From the NCBI GenBank assembly GCA_023247795.1, contig JAHFFT010000007.1, forward strand, positions 1 to 36,936: a stretch of 36,936 nt of DNA. The letters are read 5' to 3'. The number at the start of each line of letters is the position of its first letter. The stretch's first letter is position 1. Positions 15,426 through 23,504 of the stretch are shown piece by piece. The notes below the pieces were generated by a model, which was not told the DNA's origin, made no database searches, and saw only the letters and a list, made by a program, of their open reading frames with translations. This DNA is from Candidatus Omnitrophota bacterium (GTDB lineage Bacteria; Omnitrophota; Gorgyraeia; Zapsychrales; JANLHA01). The translations under genes were made by a program, and so were the position numbers.

Positions 15426-16559
15426 ATGAAACTTTGTTCTAAATGTGTAACACCAGAAACGCATGAGACAATTTCTTTCGATGGAGAAGGCGTGTGTAAT
15501 GTCTGCCGACAGATTGAGTATAAACAGGAACGCGTGGACTGGACAGCTAAGCGCCAGGAATTTGAAAAACTCATCGATAAATATCGCCATCAGGGTCAAT
15601 ATGATTGTATTGTCCCATTCAGCGGAGGAAAAGACAGCACGTATACTTTGTATGCTCTGGTCAAAGAATTCAACTTAAAACCATTGGTCGTTTCTTTCGA
15701 TCATGGATTCTTCCGGCCAAACGTGTTGGCTAACACCGAACGGACCATGAATAAGCTGGGCTGTGATTACCTCAAATTCAAGGCCAACCCTTCGGTGGTT
15801 AAGAAAGTCATGGTCGAGGCGATGATCCGTAAAGGGGATTTTTGCTGGCATTGTCATACGGGAATTTTTGCTTACCCGATGCAGATCGCGGTCAAATTTA
15901 AGATCCCGCTCGTTATTTGGGGAGAACCCAGTGCCGAATATACGGCTTATTACAGCTATGAACACGCCGAGGAAGTGGATGAAAAACGGTTTAATCGCTG
16001 GGTGAATTTGGGCATTACCGCCGAAGATATGGTTGGGATGCTGGATGGAACGGTCACCATGCGTGATTTAGAACCGTTTCGATATCCGGCATTAAAAGAA
16101 CTTCGCGCCATCCATTGCTGCTCGGTTTGTTTGGGGAGTTTTATTTCATGGGATGTTAAAAATCAGGTTGAGCTTATCAATAAGGAATTGGGATGGCAGG
16201 GCGATCAGGTTGAGGGTGTAGGAGACGGATATACCTATGAAAAAATTGAATGCGCCTTTCAGGGTATCCGGGATTATTGCAAATATATTAAAAGAGGGTT
16301 TGCGCGCGTGACGCATCTCACGAGCATTGATATCCGCAACGGACGCCTTAATCGCAACAAAGCAGTAGAACTTGTCAAACAATTTGAAGGGAAGCGACCG
16401 GCGAGCCTGGATATTTTTTTAAAATACGTTGGGCTGACTGAAGAGGAATTCAACGAGATCATCATTAAACATCAGATCAGTCCTTATCAGCATGATTTTT
16501 CTAAAACCAAAGCGGGAGAACCTTTGCCAGACATGAATCAATGGCATTTGGTGGATTGA
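15426..16559 (+). CDS. pseA: N-acetyl sugar amidotransferase (PseA/WbpG family)
   Basis: This is a 377-residue PP-loop ATPase that adenylates an N-acetyl group and replaces its oxygen with ammonia, giving an acetamidino sugar. It begins with a four-cysteine zinc-finger-like segment (CSKCVTPETHE, CNVCRQ) and carries the ATP-pyrophosphatase loop PFSGGKDSTYT at about residue 66. Further Cys motifs follow (FCWHCHTGIF, HCCSVCLG). Length fits PseA/WbpG. It is followed by HisH- and HisF-like genes, the same trio as WbpG-HisH2-HisF2, where those proteins supply ammonia. A role making 5- or 7-acetamidino pseudaminic acid is the natural inference. Confidence 0.9.
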   Translation: MKLCSKCVTPETHETISFDGEGVCNVCRQIEYKQERVDWTAKRQEFEKLIDKYRHQGQYDCIVPFSGGKDSTYTLYALVKEFNLKPLVVSFDHGFFRPNVLANTERTMNKLGCDYLKFKANPSVVKKVMVEAMIRKGDFCWHCHTGIFAYPMQIAVKFKIPLVIWGEPSAEYTAYYSYEHAEEVDEKRFNRWVNLGITAEDMVGMLDGTVTMRDLEPFRYPALKELRAIHCCSVCLGSFISWDVKNQVELINKELGWQGDQVEGVGDGYTYEKIECAFQGIRDYCKYIKRGFARVTHLTSIDIRNGRLNRNKAVELVKQFEGKRPASLDIFLKYVGLTEEEFNEIIIKHQISPYQHDFSKTKAGEPLPDMNQWHLVD

Positions 16560-16561
16560 GC

Positions 16562-17191
16562 ATGATTGTTATCATTGATTATCACATGGGAAATTTACGA
16601 TCCGTTGAAAAGGCGGTCGAATGGGTAGGCGGTGAGGTCATTGTATCCAATGACGTCGATGTGATTGAAGAGGCTGATAAGATCATTCTGCCGGGGGTCG
16701 GTGCGTTTCCTAATGGGATGAAAAATCTTATGGAATTGGGATTGGTTGATGTCCTTAAAAAACAAATTTTAGTTCATCACAAGCCTTTTTTAGGGATCTG
16801 TTTAGGCATGCAGTTGTTGGCTAAAAAAAGTTATGAATTTGGCGAATGCATTGGCTTGGGTTTGATCGATGCTGAGGTTGTCAAATTTTCATTTGCAGAC
16901 CAGAGTTTAAGGGTTCCGCATGTGGGGTGGAGCGATATATGTGTCCTTAAGGAAAGTCCGTTTCTGGACGGTATTCAGACCGGTGATGATTTTTATTTCG
17001 TCCACAGTTATCATATGAAAAATAATAATCCCAAAGATGTTGTGGCAACGTGCCGCTATGGATTTGAATTTACGGCCGCCATTCAAAAAGACAATATGTT
17101 TGCCACACAATTCCATCCGGAGAAAAGCCAGGAGAAGGGATTGCGTCTTTTGTCGCAATTTGTGATGTTGGGGAGTAAGGTCAATGCTTAA
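16562..17191 (+). CDS. hisH: HisH-like glutamine amidotransferase subunit
   Basis: This is a class I glutaminase of 209 residues, homologous to the HisH subunit of imidazole glycerol phosphate synthase. The nucleophile cysteine is in FLGICLGMQLL, and the His and Glu of the triad are in QFHPEKSQEKG; the oxyanion region is PGVGAFPNGM. No other histidine genes are in the window, and it sits between pseA and hisF. It therefore most likely produces ammonia for the sugar amidotransferase rather than for histidine synthesis. The ORF track starts at 16541; I use the ATG at 16562, which follows the pseA stop by two bases and matches the conserved N-terminus. It overlaps hisF by 8 bases. Confidence 0.9.
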   Translation: MIVIIDYHMGNLRSVEKAVEWVGGEVIVSNDVDVIEEADKIILPGVGAFPNGMKNLMELGLVDVLKKQILVHHKPFLGICLGMQLLAKKSYEFGECIGLGLIDAEVVKFSFADQSLRVPHVGWSDICVLKESPFLDGIQTGDDFYFVHSYHMKNNNPKDVVATCRYGFEFTAAIQKDNMFATQFHPEKSQEKGLRLLSQFVMLGSKVNA

Positions 17192-17942
17192 GACACGATT
17201 GATTCCAACGCTTTTATTGAAAAATGGTCGGTGCATCAAGACCCGGCAATTCGATGCGGCCCGTGATACCGGTGATCCGGTCAAGGCCTCCAAAATTTAT
17301 GATGCCCAAGGCGCGGATGAGCTTTTGTTCTTGGACATTACCGCCAGCAATGAACGGCGGGACATCTTATTTGACATTATTCAGAGGGTAGCGGAGGAAT
17401 GTTTCATGCCGTTGACCGTTGGCGGTGGCATTAGGTCCATGGAAGATATCCGAAAAATTTTGAAAATGGGTGCGGATAAAGTGGCCATATGTTCTGCGTT
17501 CGTTGAAAATCCGGATTTTGTCAATCAAGCCTCCCGGACGTTTGGTGTTTCAACGATCATTGGTATTGTCACTTACCGACGAGTGGATGGGAAAGACAAG
17601 GTTTTCATTCACGGTAAGGAAACCGAAACTGAGCAAAACGTTTTGACCTGGGCCAAAGAATTGGAAGAACGAGGAGCAGGAGAAATCCTTTTGTATTCGA
17701 TTGACCATGACGGCATGATGAACGGTTACGACATCGATATGATTCGTCAGGTAACCCAAAGCGTTTCGATTCCGGTCATCGTTTGCGGGGGAGCTGGAAA
17801 ATTGAGCGATTTTGTCGATGCCGTTCAAAACGCGAATGCCTCGGCGGTCTCTGCCGGAAGTTTGTTTCATTTTACAGACCAAAATTTAATCAAAACCCGG
17901 GCGCATATGAAAAACGCCGGATTGGCGGTCAGATCGGTATGA
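17184..17942 (+). CDS. hisF: HisF-like ammonia-channelling cyclase subunit
   Basis: This is a 252-residue (beta/alpha)8 barrel homologous to HisF. Visible marks are TRLIPTLLLKNGRCIKTRQF at the start, PLTVGGGIRSMEDIRKIL, GADKVAICSAF and a second phosphate-binding region near IPVIVCGGAGK. Canonical HisF starts 'KRIIPCLDV..GRVVKG' with a catalytic Asp at position 11. Here the Asp is replaced by Leu (PTLLLKNG), so cyclase activity is unlikely and an ammonia channel for HisH and PseA is the better reading. The gene overlaps hisH by 8 bases and the following gene by 4. Confidence 0.88.
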   Translation: MLKTRLIPTLLLKNGRCIKTRQFDAARDTGDPVKASKIYDAQGADELLFLDITASNERRDILFDIIQRVAEECFMPLTVGGGIRSMEDIRKILKMGADKVAICSAFVENPDFVNQASRTFGVSTIIGIVTYRRVDGKDKVFIHGKETETEQNVLTWAKELEERGAGEILLYSIDHDGMMNGYDIDMIRQVTQSVSIPVIVCGGAGKLSDFVDAVQNANASAVSAGSLFHFTDQNLIKTRAHMKNAGLAVRSV

Positions 17943-19000
17943 ATCCATCAGCAACGGTAACGCGTAAAGGTGTCAATAAAGTGAATTTTGGAACGGTCAA
18001 AAGGATCTTGTTGATTGGTGGGGCCCGATTGCTGGCCGAAACCGCGAGCGCTCTGACGAAAGAAAAGAATTATCAGGTCGTGGTCTTTAGCAGTGTTCGT
18101 CATTTGGAAGAGTCTGTCTCTGGGTATGACTCTTCGTTAAAGAAAATTTTGGAGAAAAATAAAATCCAATATTTCTGTGAGGAAGACATTAATCAATCGA
18201 AGGAGATCAGTCGATTTTTGGATGGCGATACCCTTGCCATGGCTATGGGCGCGGCCTGGGTCTTTGAAAAATCTTTTGTCAAGAAACTCGCTAAACCGTT
18301 TTTGGATTTTATGGGGATTGACCTGCCGCGCTATCGAGGGGGCGGCCATTATACCTGGCAAATTCTGTTTAACAATCGTAAGGGTTGTTGCAATTTGCAA
18401 GTCATCTCTGGTGGAGAAGAAACATTTCATCAGGGGGCGATCATAAAACGAAAAGAGTACCGGTTAGCTGAAAGTTGTCGTCAACCGGTCGACTATTTTA
18501 ATGCTGCCGTTAAAGTTGAAAAGGATTTTATTTTTGAATTCTTGAAGGAAATTGAAGAGGGTAAGGATTTTGATCTTATGCCGCTCAACGAGGAGGAAAG
18601 CACCTATTATCCTTTTCTTTCAACGCCGCATAATGGATGGATCAATTGGGATTGGGATGTTCAGGCGATTGAAAAATTCATTTGTGCTTTTGATGACCCT
18701 TATTTAGGCGCTTCAACACGCTTAAACGGCAAACGTGTTTTTGTTAAGAAATGTCGCATAGAAAAAGTCGATGCTGATATTCATCCCTTTGCCGCCGGTC
18801 TGGTCATTTTTGTTGCCGCGGGTTTTATTCGGGTTATGGTCAAAGGCGGAGTCTTGCGTATCGAGAAAATTTATAGTGAGAAACAAAAAGATGTTCTTAA
18901 AGAAGTACGTAAAGGTGACCGCCTTTGGTCCACGGCAGAGGACATCGACCGGGCCTTTACTTTTCAAGCTCAGTACGGAGCTCGGGGGCTGAAGAAATGA
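17939..19000 (+). CDS. Formyltransferase-like protein lacking the catalytic triad
   Basis: This is a 353-residue protein with the fold of methionyl-tRNA/sugar N-formyltransferases. A Rossmann-like N-terminus (KRILLIGGARLLAETAS) leads to the hallmark LPRYRGGGHYTWQIL, then QGAIIKRKEY, and a C-terminal OB-like domain containing VFVKKCRIEK. In active enzymes the Asn-x-His before S-L-L-P and a later Asp form the catalytic triad. Here those positions read Asp123, Met125 and His164, so all three are changed. It may bind a cofactor or sugar without formyl transfer, or catalyse something else. I use the ATG at 17939 (ATGA overlap) instead of the distant ORF-track start. It sits between hisF and two GNAT genes. 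Confidence 0.75.
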   Translation: MNPSATVTRKGVNKVNFGTVKRILLIGGARLLAETASALTKEKNYQVVVFSSVRHLEESVSGYDSSLKKILEKNKIQYFCEEDINQSKEISRFLDGDTLAMAMGAAWVFEKSFVKKLAKPFLDFMGIDLPRYRGGGHYTWQILFNNRKGCCNLQVISGGEETFHQGAIIKRKEYRLAESCRQPVDYFNAAVKVEKDFIFEFLKEIEEGKDFDLMPLNEEESTYYPFLSTPHNGWINWDWDVQAIEKFICAFDDPYLGASTRLNGKRVFVKKCRIEKVDADIHPFAAGLVIFVAAGFIRVMVKGGVLRIEKIYSEKQKDVLKEVRKGDRLWSTAEDIDRAFTFQAQYGARGLKK

Positions 19001-19545
19001 CCGCACAATCTTATTTTTTAGAAGGAAAGAAAATTTATTTACGGCCGGTTAGCCTTGAGGATGTCAATGAAACTTATTATCATTGGCTCAACGATCCCGA
19101 AGTTAACCAATTCTTGGAGACCCGTTTTACCTTGCAGAATATGGGCCGGATCCGGGAGTATGTCCAATCGCTCCAGGATAAAAAAGATACAGTGTTTTTG
19201 GCGATTTGCCTTAAGGAAAACGATCGCCATATCGGCAATATCAAACTGGGCCCGATCAATTGGTTTCACCGGATAGCTGATGTGAGCCTTTTCATCGGTG
19301 CTAAAGATTGCTGGGGCAAGGGGTTGGCTACGGAAAGCATTTGTTTGGTAGCTCAATATGCCTTTGAGCAGTTGAATTTACATAAAATCACGGCAGGCTG
19401 CTATGAGAAAAATATCGGCTCGGCAAAAGTTTTTAAAAAGGCTGGATTTAGCGAGGATGTCGTTTTCAAAGACCACCTGTTTTTTGAGGGGAGCTATCAA
19501 GACAAGATTTGTTTTCGGCTTTTACAAACTGAGTATAAAGTTTGA
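18997..19545 (+). CDS. RimJ/RimL-like GNAT N-acetyltransferase
   Basis: This 182-residue GNAT enzyme is a paralog of those at 10756 and 19618. It starts with FLEGKKIYLRPVSLEDVNETYYHWLNDPEV. The acetyl-CoA loop is KDCWGKGLATES and the C-terminal signature NLHKITAGCYEKNIGSAKVFKKAGF matches the RimJ/RimL group. It probably acylates an amino sugar intermediate. The ATG at 18997 overlaps the formyltransferase-like stop by 4 bases. The ORF-track start at 18925 would overlap that gene by 76 bases and has no domain support. Confidence 0.85.
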   Translation: MTAQSYFLEGKKIYLRPVSLEDVNETYYHWLNDPEVNQFLETRFTLQNMGRIREYVQSLQDKKDTVFLAICLKENDRHIGNIKLGPINWFHRIADVSLFIGAKDCWGKGLATESICLVAQYAFEQLNLHKITAGCYEKNIGSAKVFKKAGFSEDVVFKDHLFFEGSYQDKICFRLLQTEYKV

Positions 19546-19617
19546 TATGAGTTATGGCCGGCGATTTGCTGCGCGGCTTTTGGAGAAAAACCAAATAAAC
19601 CAAATTGAGAACAAACT

Positions 19618-20190
19618 ATGGATCGCCCCTTTTTAGTTGGTGAAAAGATTTATTTGCGCCCTTTTGATATGGACGACATTCAAGGTGACTACATCCAATG
19701 GATCAACGACCATGAAATCACTCGGTTTCTTGATAGCCCTTTTCCCCGGACCAAAGAGGATCTGGAAAATTATGTGCGTGGGATCCTTAAAGATCCCCAT
19801 TACGTTTTTTTCGCAGTGATCGAGCAGAAGACCAATAAGCACGTCGGTAACGCGAAAATCGGTCCCATTGATTGGATCCACCGACGGACCAATTTTGGGC
19901 GCATGCTTTCCAGAGAATGCTGGGGCAAGGGATACGGTTCGGAAGTGATTAAGCTGATGATCCAATATTCTTTTGAACAGTTGAACCTTAACCGGATTAT
20001 CGAGCACAATGTCATCGACAATCTTGCCGCCATTAAATCCAACGAGAAGGCCGGCTTGGATGTCGAGGGCACAATCAAGGAATATGTCTACGCACATGGA
20101 AAATACTGCGATGTCGTCATCGTTGGTTTAACGCGGTCCCGTTACGAGGAAAAGAAACGGCAAGGTTTTTTTAAACCTTCCAAAGGTTAA
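19618..20190 (+). CDS. RimJ/RimL-like GNAT N-acetyltransferase
   Basis: This 190-residue GNAT enzyme is the third paralog in the locus. The opening FLVGEKIYLRPFDMDDI, the segment KIGPIDWIHRRTNFG, the acetyl-CoA loop ECWGKGYGSEVI and NLNRIIEHNVIDNLAAIKSNEKAG follow the same plan as the gene at 10756, to which it looks closest. A 72-base gap separates it from the preceding paralog, unusually large for this operon, and its ribosome-binding site is weak. The C-terminal tail EEKKRQGFFKPSKG is basic and probably flexible. Likely substrate is an amino group on a glycan sugar; this is inferred from context only. Confidence 0.85.
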   Translation: MDRPFLVGEKIYLRPFDMDDIQGDYIQWINDHEITRFLDSPFPRTKEDLENYVRGILKDPHYVFFAVIEQKTNKHVGNAKIGPIDWIHRRTNFGRMLSRECWGKGYGSEVIKLMIQYSFEQLNLNRIIEHNVIDNLAAIKSNEKAGLDVEGTIKEYVYAHGKYCDVVIVGLTRSRYEEKKRQGFFKPSKG

Positions 20191-20201
20191 GATAATCACA
20201 C

Positions 20202-21563
20202 ATGATTGAGCTACTTAAAAAAATTTATCCTTTGCGTCTAGCACCGGTTTCGCCGGATACCGACAAAGCCATCAAGATCCTTCAAAAAGAACTTCCTTTC
20301 GCGGTCCATGAATATCCGTCGGGAATGGAGTTTAACGGCTGGATGGTCCCTGAAGTATGGGTTGTCGAAAAGGCCTTGATCCAAAAAGACGGGAAGTTGA
20401 TTTATGATGGGACTAAGCATCCTTTGGGGGTCATGAGCTACGGCAAATCGTTTAAGGGAAGGGTTGCTATTGAGGAATTGAAGAAGCATCTGACCTATCG
20501 CAAAGATTTCCCCAAAGCCGTTGGATATCACTGCGATTATTATTACAAACCTTGGCGCGCCGATTGGGGATTCAGTATCCCTTATGAGATCTATGAAAAG
20601 TTGGGGTCGGGGAATTATGATATTGATTTAAAGGTCAATGTTTCTAAAGGCAAGATGAAGGTCTGTGATTATTTTCTTCAGGGCGAAACAGACGATACGT
20701 TTTTTTTAAATGCCCACAATTGCCATGCTGGTCAGGCCAATGACGATATCGCCGGGGTGGTGGTTGGTATTGAGATCATGAAACGGTTGGCCAAGCAAAA
20801 GAACCATTACAGCTATCGCTTGATCATTGCCCCGGAGCATTTGGGCACGGTTTTTTATTTGGCTGGACTTTCCAAAAATGAAATTAAAAAATTCAAATGT
20901 GGGTTTTTTCTGGAAATGCTGGGCAATAAGAACCGATTGGCTTTGCAAGAAACATTTACCGGAAAAGGTCTTTTGGATGAGGCGGCGCACCATTTTTTAA
21001 AATTCCGCAGGCCAGACTATTTCTCAGCACCGTTTCGTAAAGTCGTCGGCAACGATGAAACGGTCTGGGAGGCCCCGGGTTATGAAATCCCGACCGTCTC
21101 TTTGTCGCGCTGGCCGTATCCGGAATATCATACCAGCAATGATAATGAGAGCATTATCTCAGAATCCATGTTGGAGGACAGCGTCGGGGCGGTGTTGGGT
21201 ATCTTGCAGATCATGGAAACCAATTGCACCCTGAAGCGCAAATTTGACGGGTTAATCGCGCTCAGTAATCCGAAATATGACCTTTACATGTCCCAGCGCG
21301 ATCCGTCGATCCGTCCGACGATCAGCGAAGAACAGGTCAAATGGAATTATCTCATGGATTGCCTGCCGCGGTACTTTGATGGAACGATGACGATTTTAGA
21401 GATTGCCCGTAAACATGACCTTCCTTACGATGAACTTTATGAATATATTGGCCGTTTTCAGAAAAAGGGATTGGTCTCTTTTGTGAAAAGAATTGCAAAA
21501 TCCCCGGTGAAAGTCAAAAAAAATGGGTTAAGGAGAACGCTTCGTGGACGTTTATTTGCTTGA
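20202..21563 (+). CDS. DUF4910-type M28-like metallohydrolase with C-terminal winged helix
   Basis: This 453-residue protein resembles the DUF4910 family, which shares the fold and zinc site of M28 aminopeptidases. Candidate metal ligands are His172 or His175 in AHNCHAGQANDD, Asp181/Asp182, Glu212 in APEHLGTVFYL and His310 in YPEYHTSNDNE. Residues 360-430 (MTILEIARKHDLPYDELYEYIGRFQKKGL) look like a small winged helix, as reported in the family. There is no signal peptide, so it acts in the cytosol. Members are often found in polysaccharide loci, where they may cleave an amide bond on a sugar-linked acyl or aminoacyl group. The ATG follows the GNAT stop by 11 bases and the gene overlaps its successor by 20 bases. 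Confidence 0.75.
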   Translation: MIELLKKIYPLRLAPVSPDTDKAIKILQKELPFAVHEYPSGMEFNGWMVPEVWVVEKALIQKDGKLIYDGTKHPLGVMSYGKSFKGRVAIEELKKHLTYRKDFPKAVGYHCDYYYKPWRADWGFSIPYEIYEKLGSGNYDIDLKVNVSKGKMKVCDYFLQGETDDTFFLNAHNCHAGQANDDIAGVVVGIEIMKRLAKQKNHYSYRLIIAPEHLGTVFYLAGLSKNEIKKFKCGFFLEMLGNKNRLALQETFTGKGLLDEAAHHFLKFRRPDYFSAPFRKVVGNDETVWEAPGYEIPTVSLSRWPYPEYHTSNDNESIISESMLEDSVGAVLGILQIMETNCTLKRKFDGLIALSNPKYDLYMSQRDPSIRPTISEEQVKWNYLMDCLPRYFDGTMTILEIARKHDLPYDELYEYIGRFQKKGLVSFVKRIAKSPVKVKKNGLRRTLRGRLFA

Positions 21564-23454
21564 AACCAAAGAGCAATGTGATCGGTTAAAGAATATTTCG
21601 ACCGGTAAGTCGGTACTCGTAGCCTTGACCGTGGAGGCCATGTTTTGGCTGGACAAGGCAGGCGCCCGCTATAAAACACTCAATGATTATCTTTCGATGG
21701 ATTATTTCATTGAGTTACGCCGGGAATCGAGAAAACCGAATATCGCTTTTTGTCAGCAGTTGGACGCGGCCATAAAAAAGAAATTGCCGGGGTGGGGACA
21801 GGATCCGAGCTGCGAACCGGTTTATTGGTTCAATAAATTTACTTATCGGCTAATCCAATCAGCGGTTTCTTATAAAACTCTTTTTGATGCGATGATCAAT
21901 AAGGAATGTCCTAAAACGGTTATTTATTTTCAACCACAAAGGGTACAGAAGCGTGATTTGAAATATGCCGAATTGTTTTTTGGTAATGATAACTTCCTTT
22001 CGGAATTTCTTGAGGAGATCAAAAAAGAATATCCGCAGGTGAATTGGAAAAGTATCGTGATCCCTAACAACGACTCATTAAAGGATCCTAATGAGAAAAA
22101 TGATTTACGAAAATGGATTGCGGCCCGTGTTCCCTGGCTGTGGCAGCGCTTTGTCCATGCCGCTTTAAGAAAAGACTGGAAATATTTTGAACGGGAGATC
22201 CCGGAAACAAAAAATCTTTTGCGGTTGGGGACCAATCATGACATTCGTACGCTGGTCAAAAATCTTATCCAGGGTCAGTCGTTCAAAGAATTCCGACAAG
22301 AAGATTTGTACTTGGAAATCAATCCAGCGAAGCCGATCTGGTCGAAACGGAATTTTTTTCAGCGTCATCAGAAATATCTGGAGGGATTGAGTCCTGATAC
22401 GGTTTTATTTACTCGTCAGGAGTTTATTGAGGCCGTGAAATCTTGCTATGGGACGCTGGGCGATTTTGTTATTGGTCTCCTAAGTCGGAAATATGAAATT
22501 TGGCACGCCCATGTTCTTTCTGCTTTATTGATTTATAAGGCCGCCCTTGAGCTTCTTGCGGCCAAGAAAATCCTTTGTGTGGTCGGCCATAGCGCTATCG
22601 ACCCTTTTCATAACGCGATTTTTTCGGCAGCCCGAAAGAACAGCATCCGAACCTACATCTTTCAGCACGGAGGTGATTTTGGCGAGTCGTTCGATTACGG
22701 TCAGACTCAACACACCTGCTATAGTTTGGTGGACTATTTTGGACTTTGGGGACGTTTTACTCAGCCTTATGTCGAGAAGTATGTGCAGACCCGGTGTTCC
22801 TTTTTTTATATTGGGAAGTTGAACGGAAGAATTTATTCTCCCCGTGTTTTTCCCATCCAGAATACGCCAATCAAAAATGTTTTATTTGTCCAAAACAATG
22901 CTTTTCATGGTTATATACCCCTTATGAAAGATGGGATATGGTTTAGATTTTATAAAGAAATCGTGAAGACTCTTAAAGCGCATCCGGAATATCAACACCT
23001 GTTTCGTCCTTGCCCGAAGGGGGGGGTGGAATTTAATCCTTTAACGGAATATATGAAAGAGCAGCTGCCGAATTTACAAATGGCATCGCAAGGGACCTTG
23101 AGTGAGGCCTGCGCTAAGGCGGATCTGGTCATTATCGATTGTCTTTCTACGACGCTGCATGATGCTTTAAGTGTCAACAGCCGCGTCATAGGACTCAAAC
23201 ATCCGACCTATGTCCAGTATTATCCGGAGGTTGAGGAAAAAGTGAAGAAGGCCTGTATTTTTTGTAAATCGGAAGATGAATTTTTAAGGAATATCGGATT
23301 CTATTTGACCCATCCCGAACGATACCCAGATTTTGGGGAGGGCATAAAGGAATGGAAAAATTTTTGTTTTGACGCATCAACGGAAGAACAATTTTCTGAG
23401 CGCTTTATCACACATTTGAATTCGTCATCGAAATCAATGATAAAAAGTCACTAA
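21544..23454 (+). CDS. Large GT-B-like putative surface-carbohydrate transferase
   Basis: This 636-residue cytosolic protein is probably a glycosyltransferase or related transferase of the surface-carbohydrate type. The C-terminal half looks GT-B-like. FQHGGDFGESFDYG marks the first domain edge, then VLFVQNNAFHGYIP opens a second Rossmann domain. The donor-site-like segment is DLVIIDCLSTTLHDALSVNSRVIGL, the D-x-x-S/T-T-x-x-x-A pattern seen in CDP-glycerol and polysialyl-type transferases. The N-terminal 250 residues are unlike any domain I know. It starts at GTG 21544 with AAGGAGA about eight bases upstream and overlaps the DUF4910 gene by 20 bases. It may transfer a CMP-activated nonulosonate, which is inference. 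Confidence 0.65.
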   Translation: MDVYLLETKEQCDRLKNISTGKSVLVALTVEAMFWLDKAGARYKTLNDYLSMDYFIELRRESRKPNIAFCQQLDAAIKKKLPGWGQDPSCEPVYWFNKFTYRLIQSAVSYKTLFDAMINKECPKTVIYFQPQRVQKRDLKYAELFFGNDNFLSEFLEEIKKEYPQVNWKSIVIPNNDSLKDPNEKNDLRKWIAARVPWLWQRFVHAALRKDWKYFEREIPETKNLLRLGTNHDIRTLVKNLIQGQSFKEFRQEDLYLEINPAKPIWSKRNFFQRHQKYLEGLSPDTVLFTRQEFIEAVKSCYGTLGDFVIGLLSRKYEIWHAHVLSALLIYKAALELLAAKKILCVVGHSAIDPFHNAIFSAARKNSIRTYIFQHGGDFGESFDYGQTQHTCYSLVDYFGLWGRFTQPYVEKYVQTRCSFFYIGKLNGRIYSPRVFPIQNTPIKNVLFVQNNAFHGYIPLMKDGIWFRFYKEIVKTLKAHPEYQHLFRPCPKGGVEFNPLTEYMKEQLPNLQMASQGTLSEACAKADLVIIDCLSTTLHDALSVNSRVIGLKHPTYVQYYPEVEEKVKKACIFCKSEDEFLRNIGFYLTHPERYPDFGEGIKEWKNFCFDASTEEQFSERFITHLNSSSKSMIKSH

Positions 23455-23504
23455 AAAAAAGGATAATGATTCAAATATAGCTAACGTTTTAAGGAGGGAT
23501 GAGT

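Noticed and set aside
16562-17942. Histidine biosynthesis operon
   Set aside because: No other his genes are present, the pair directly follows pseA, and the HisF homolog lacks the N-terminal catalytic Asp.
19556-19580. GC-rich imperfect hairpin followed by TTTT between two GNAT genes
   Set aside because: Only about four paired bases with mismatches inside the stem and a short T run; too weak to call an intrinsic terminator inside the operon.
19403-19636. 77-residue ORF bridging two GNAT genes
   Set aside because: Mostly overlaps the upstream GNAT in another frame, and the part in the gap (starting MSYGRRFAARLLEK) has no support beyond being open.
19633-20097. 154-residue minus-strand ORF
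   Set aside because: Antisense shadow of the GNAT gene at 19618, with no ribosome-binding site or domain.
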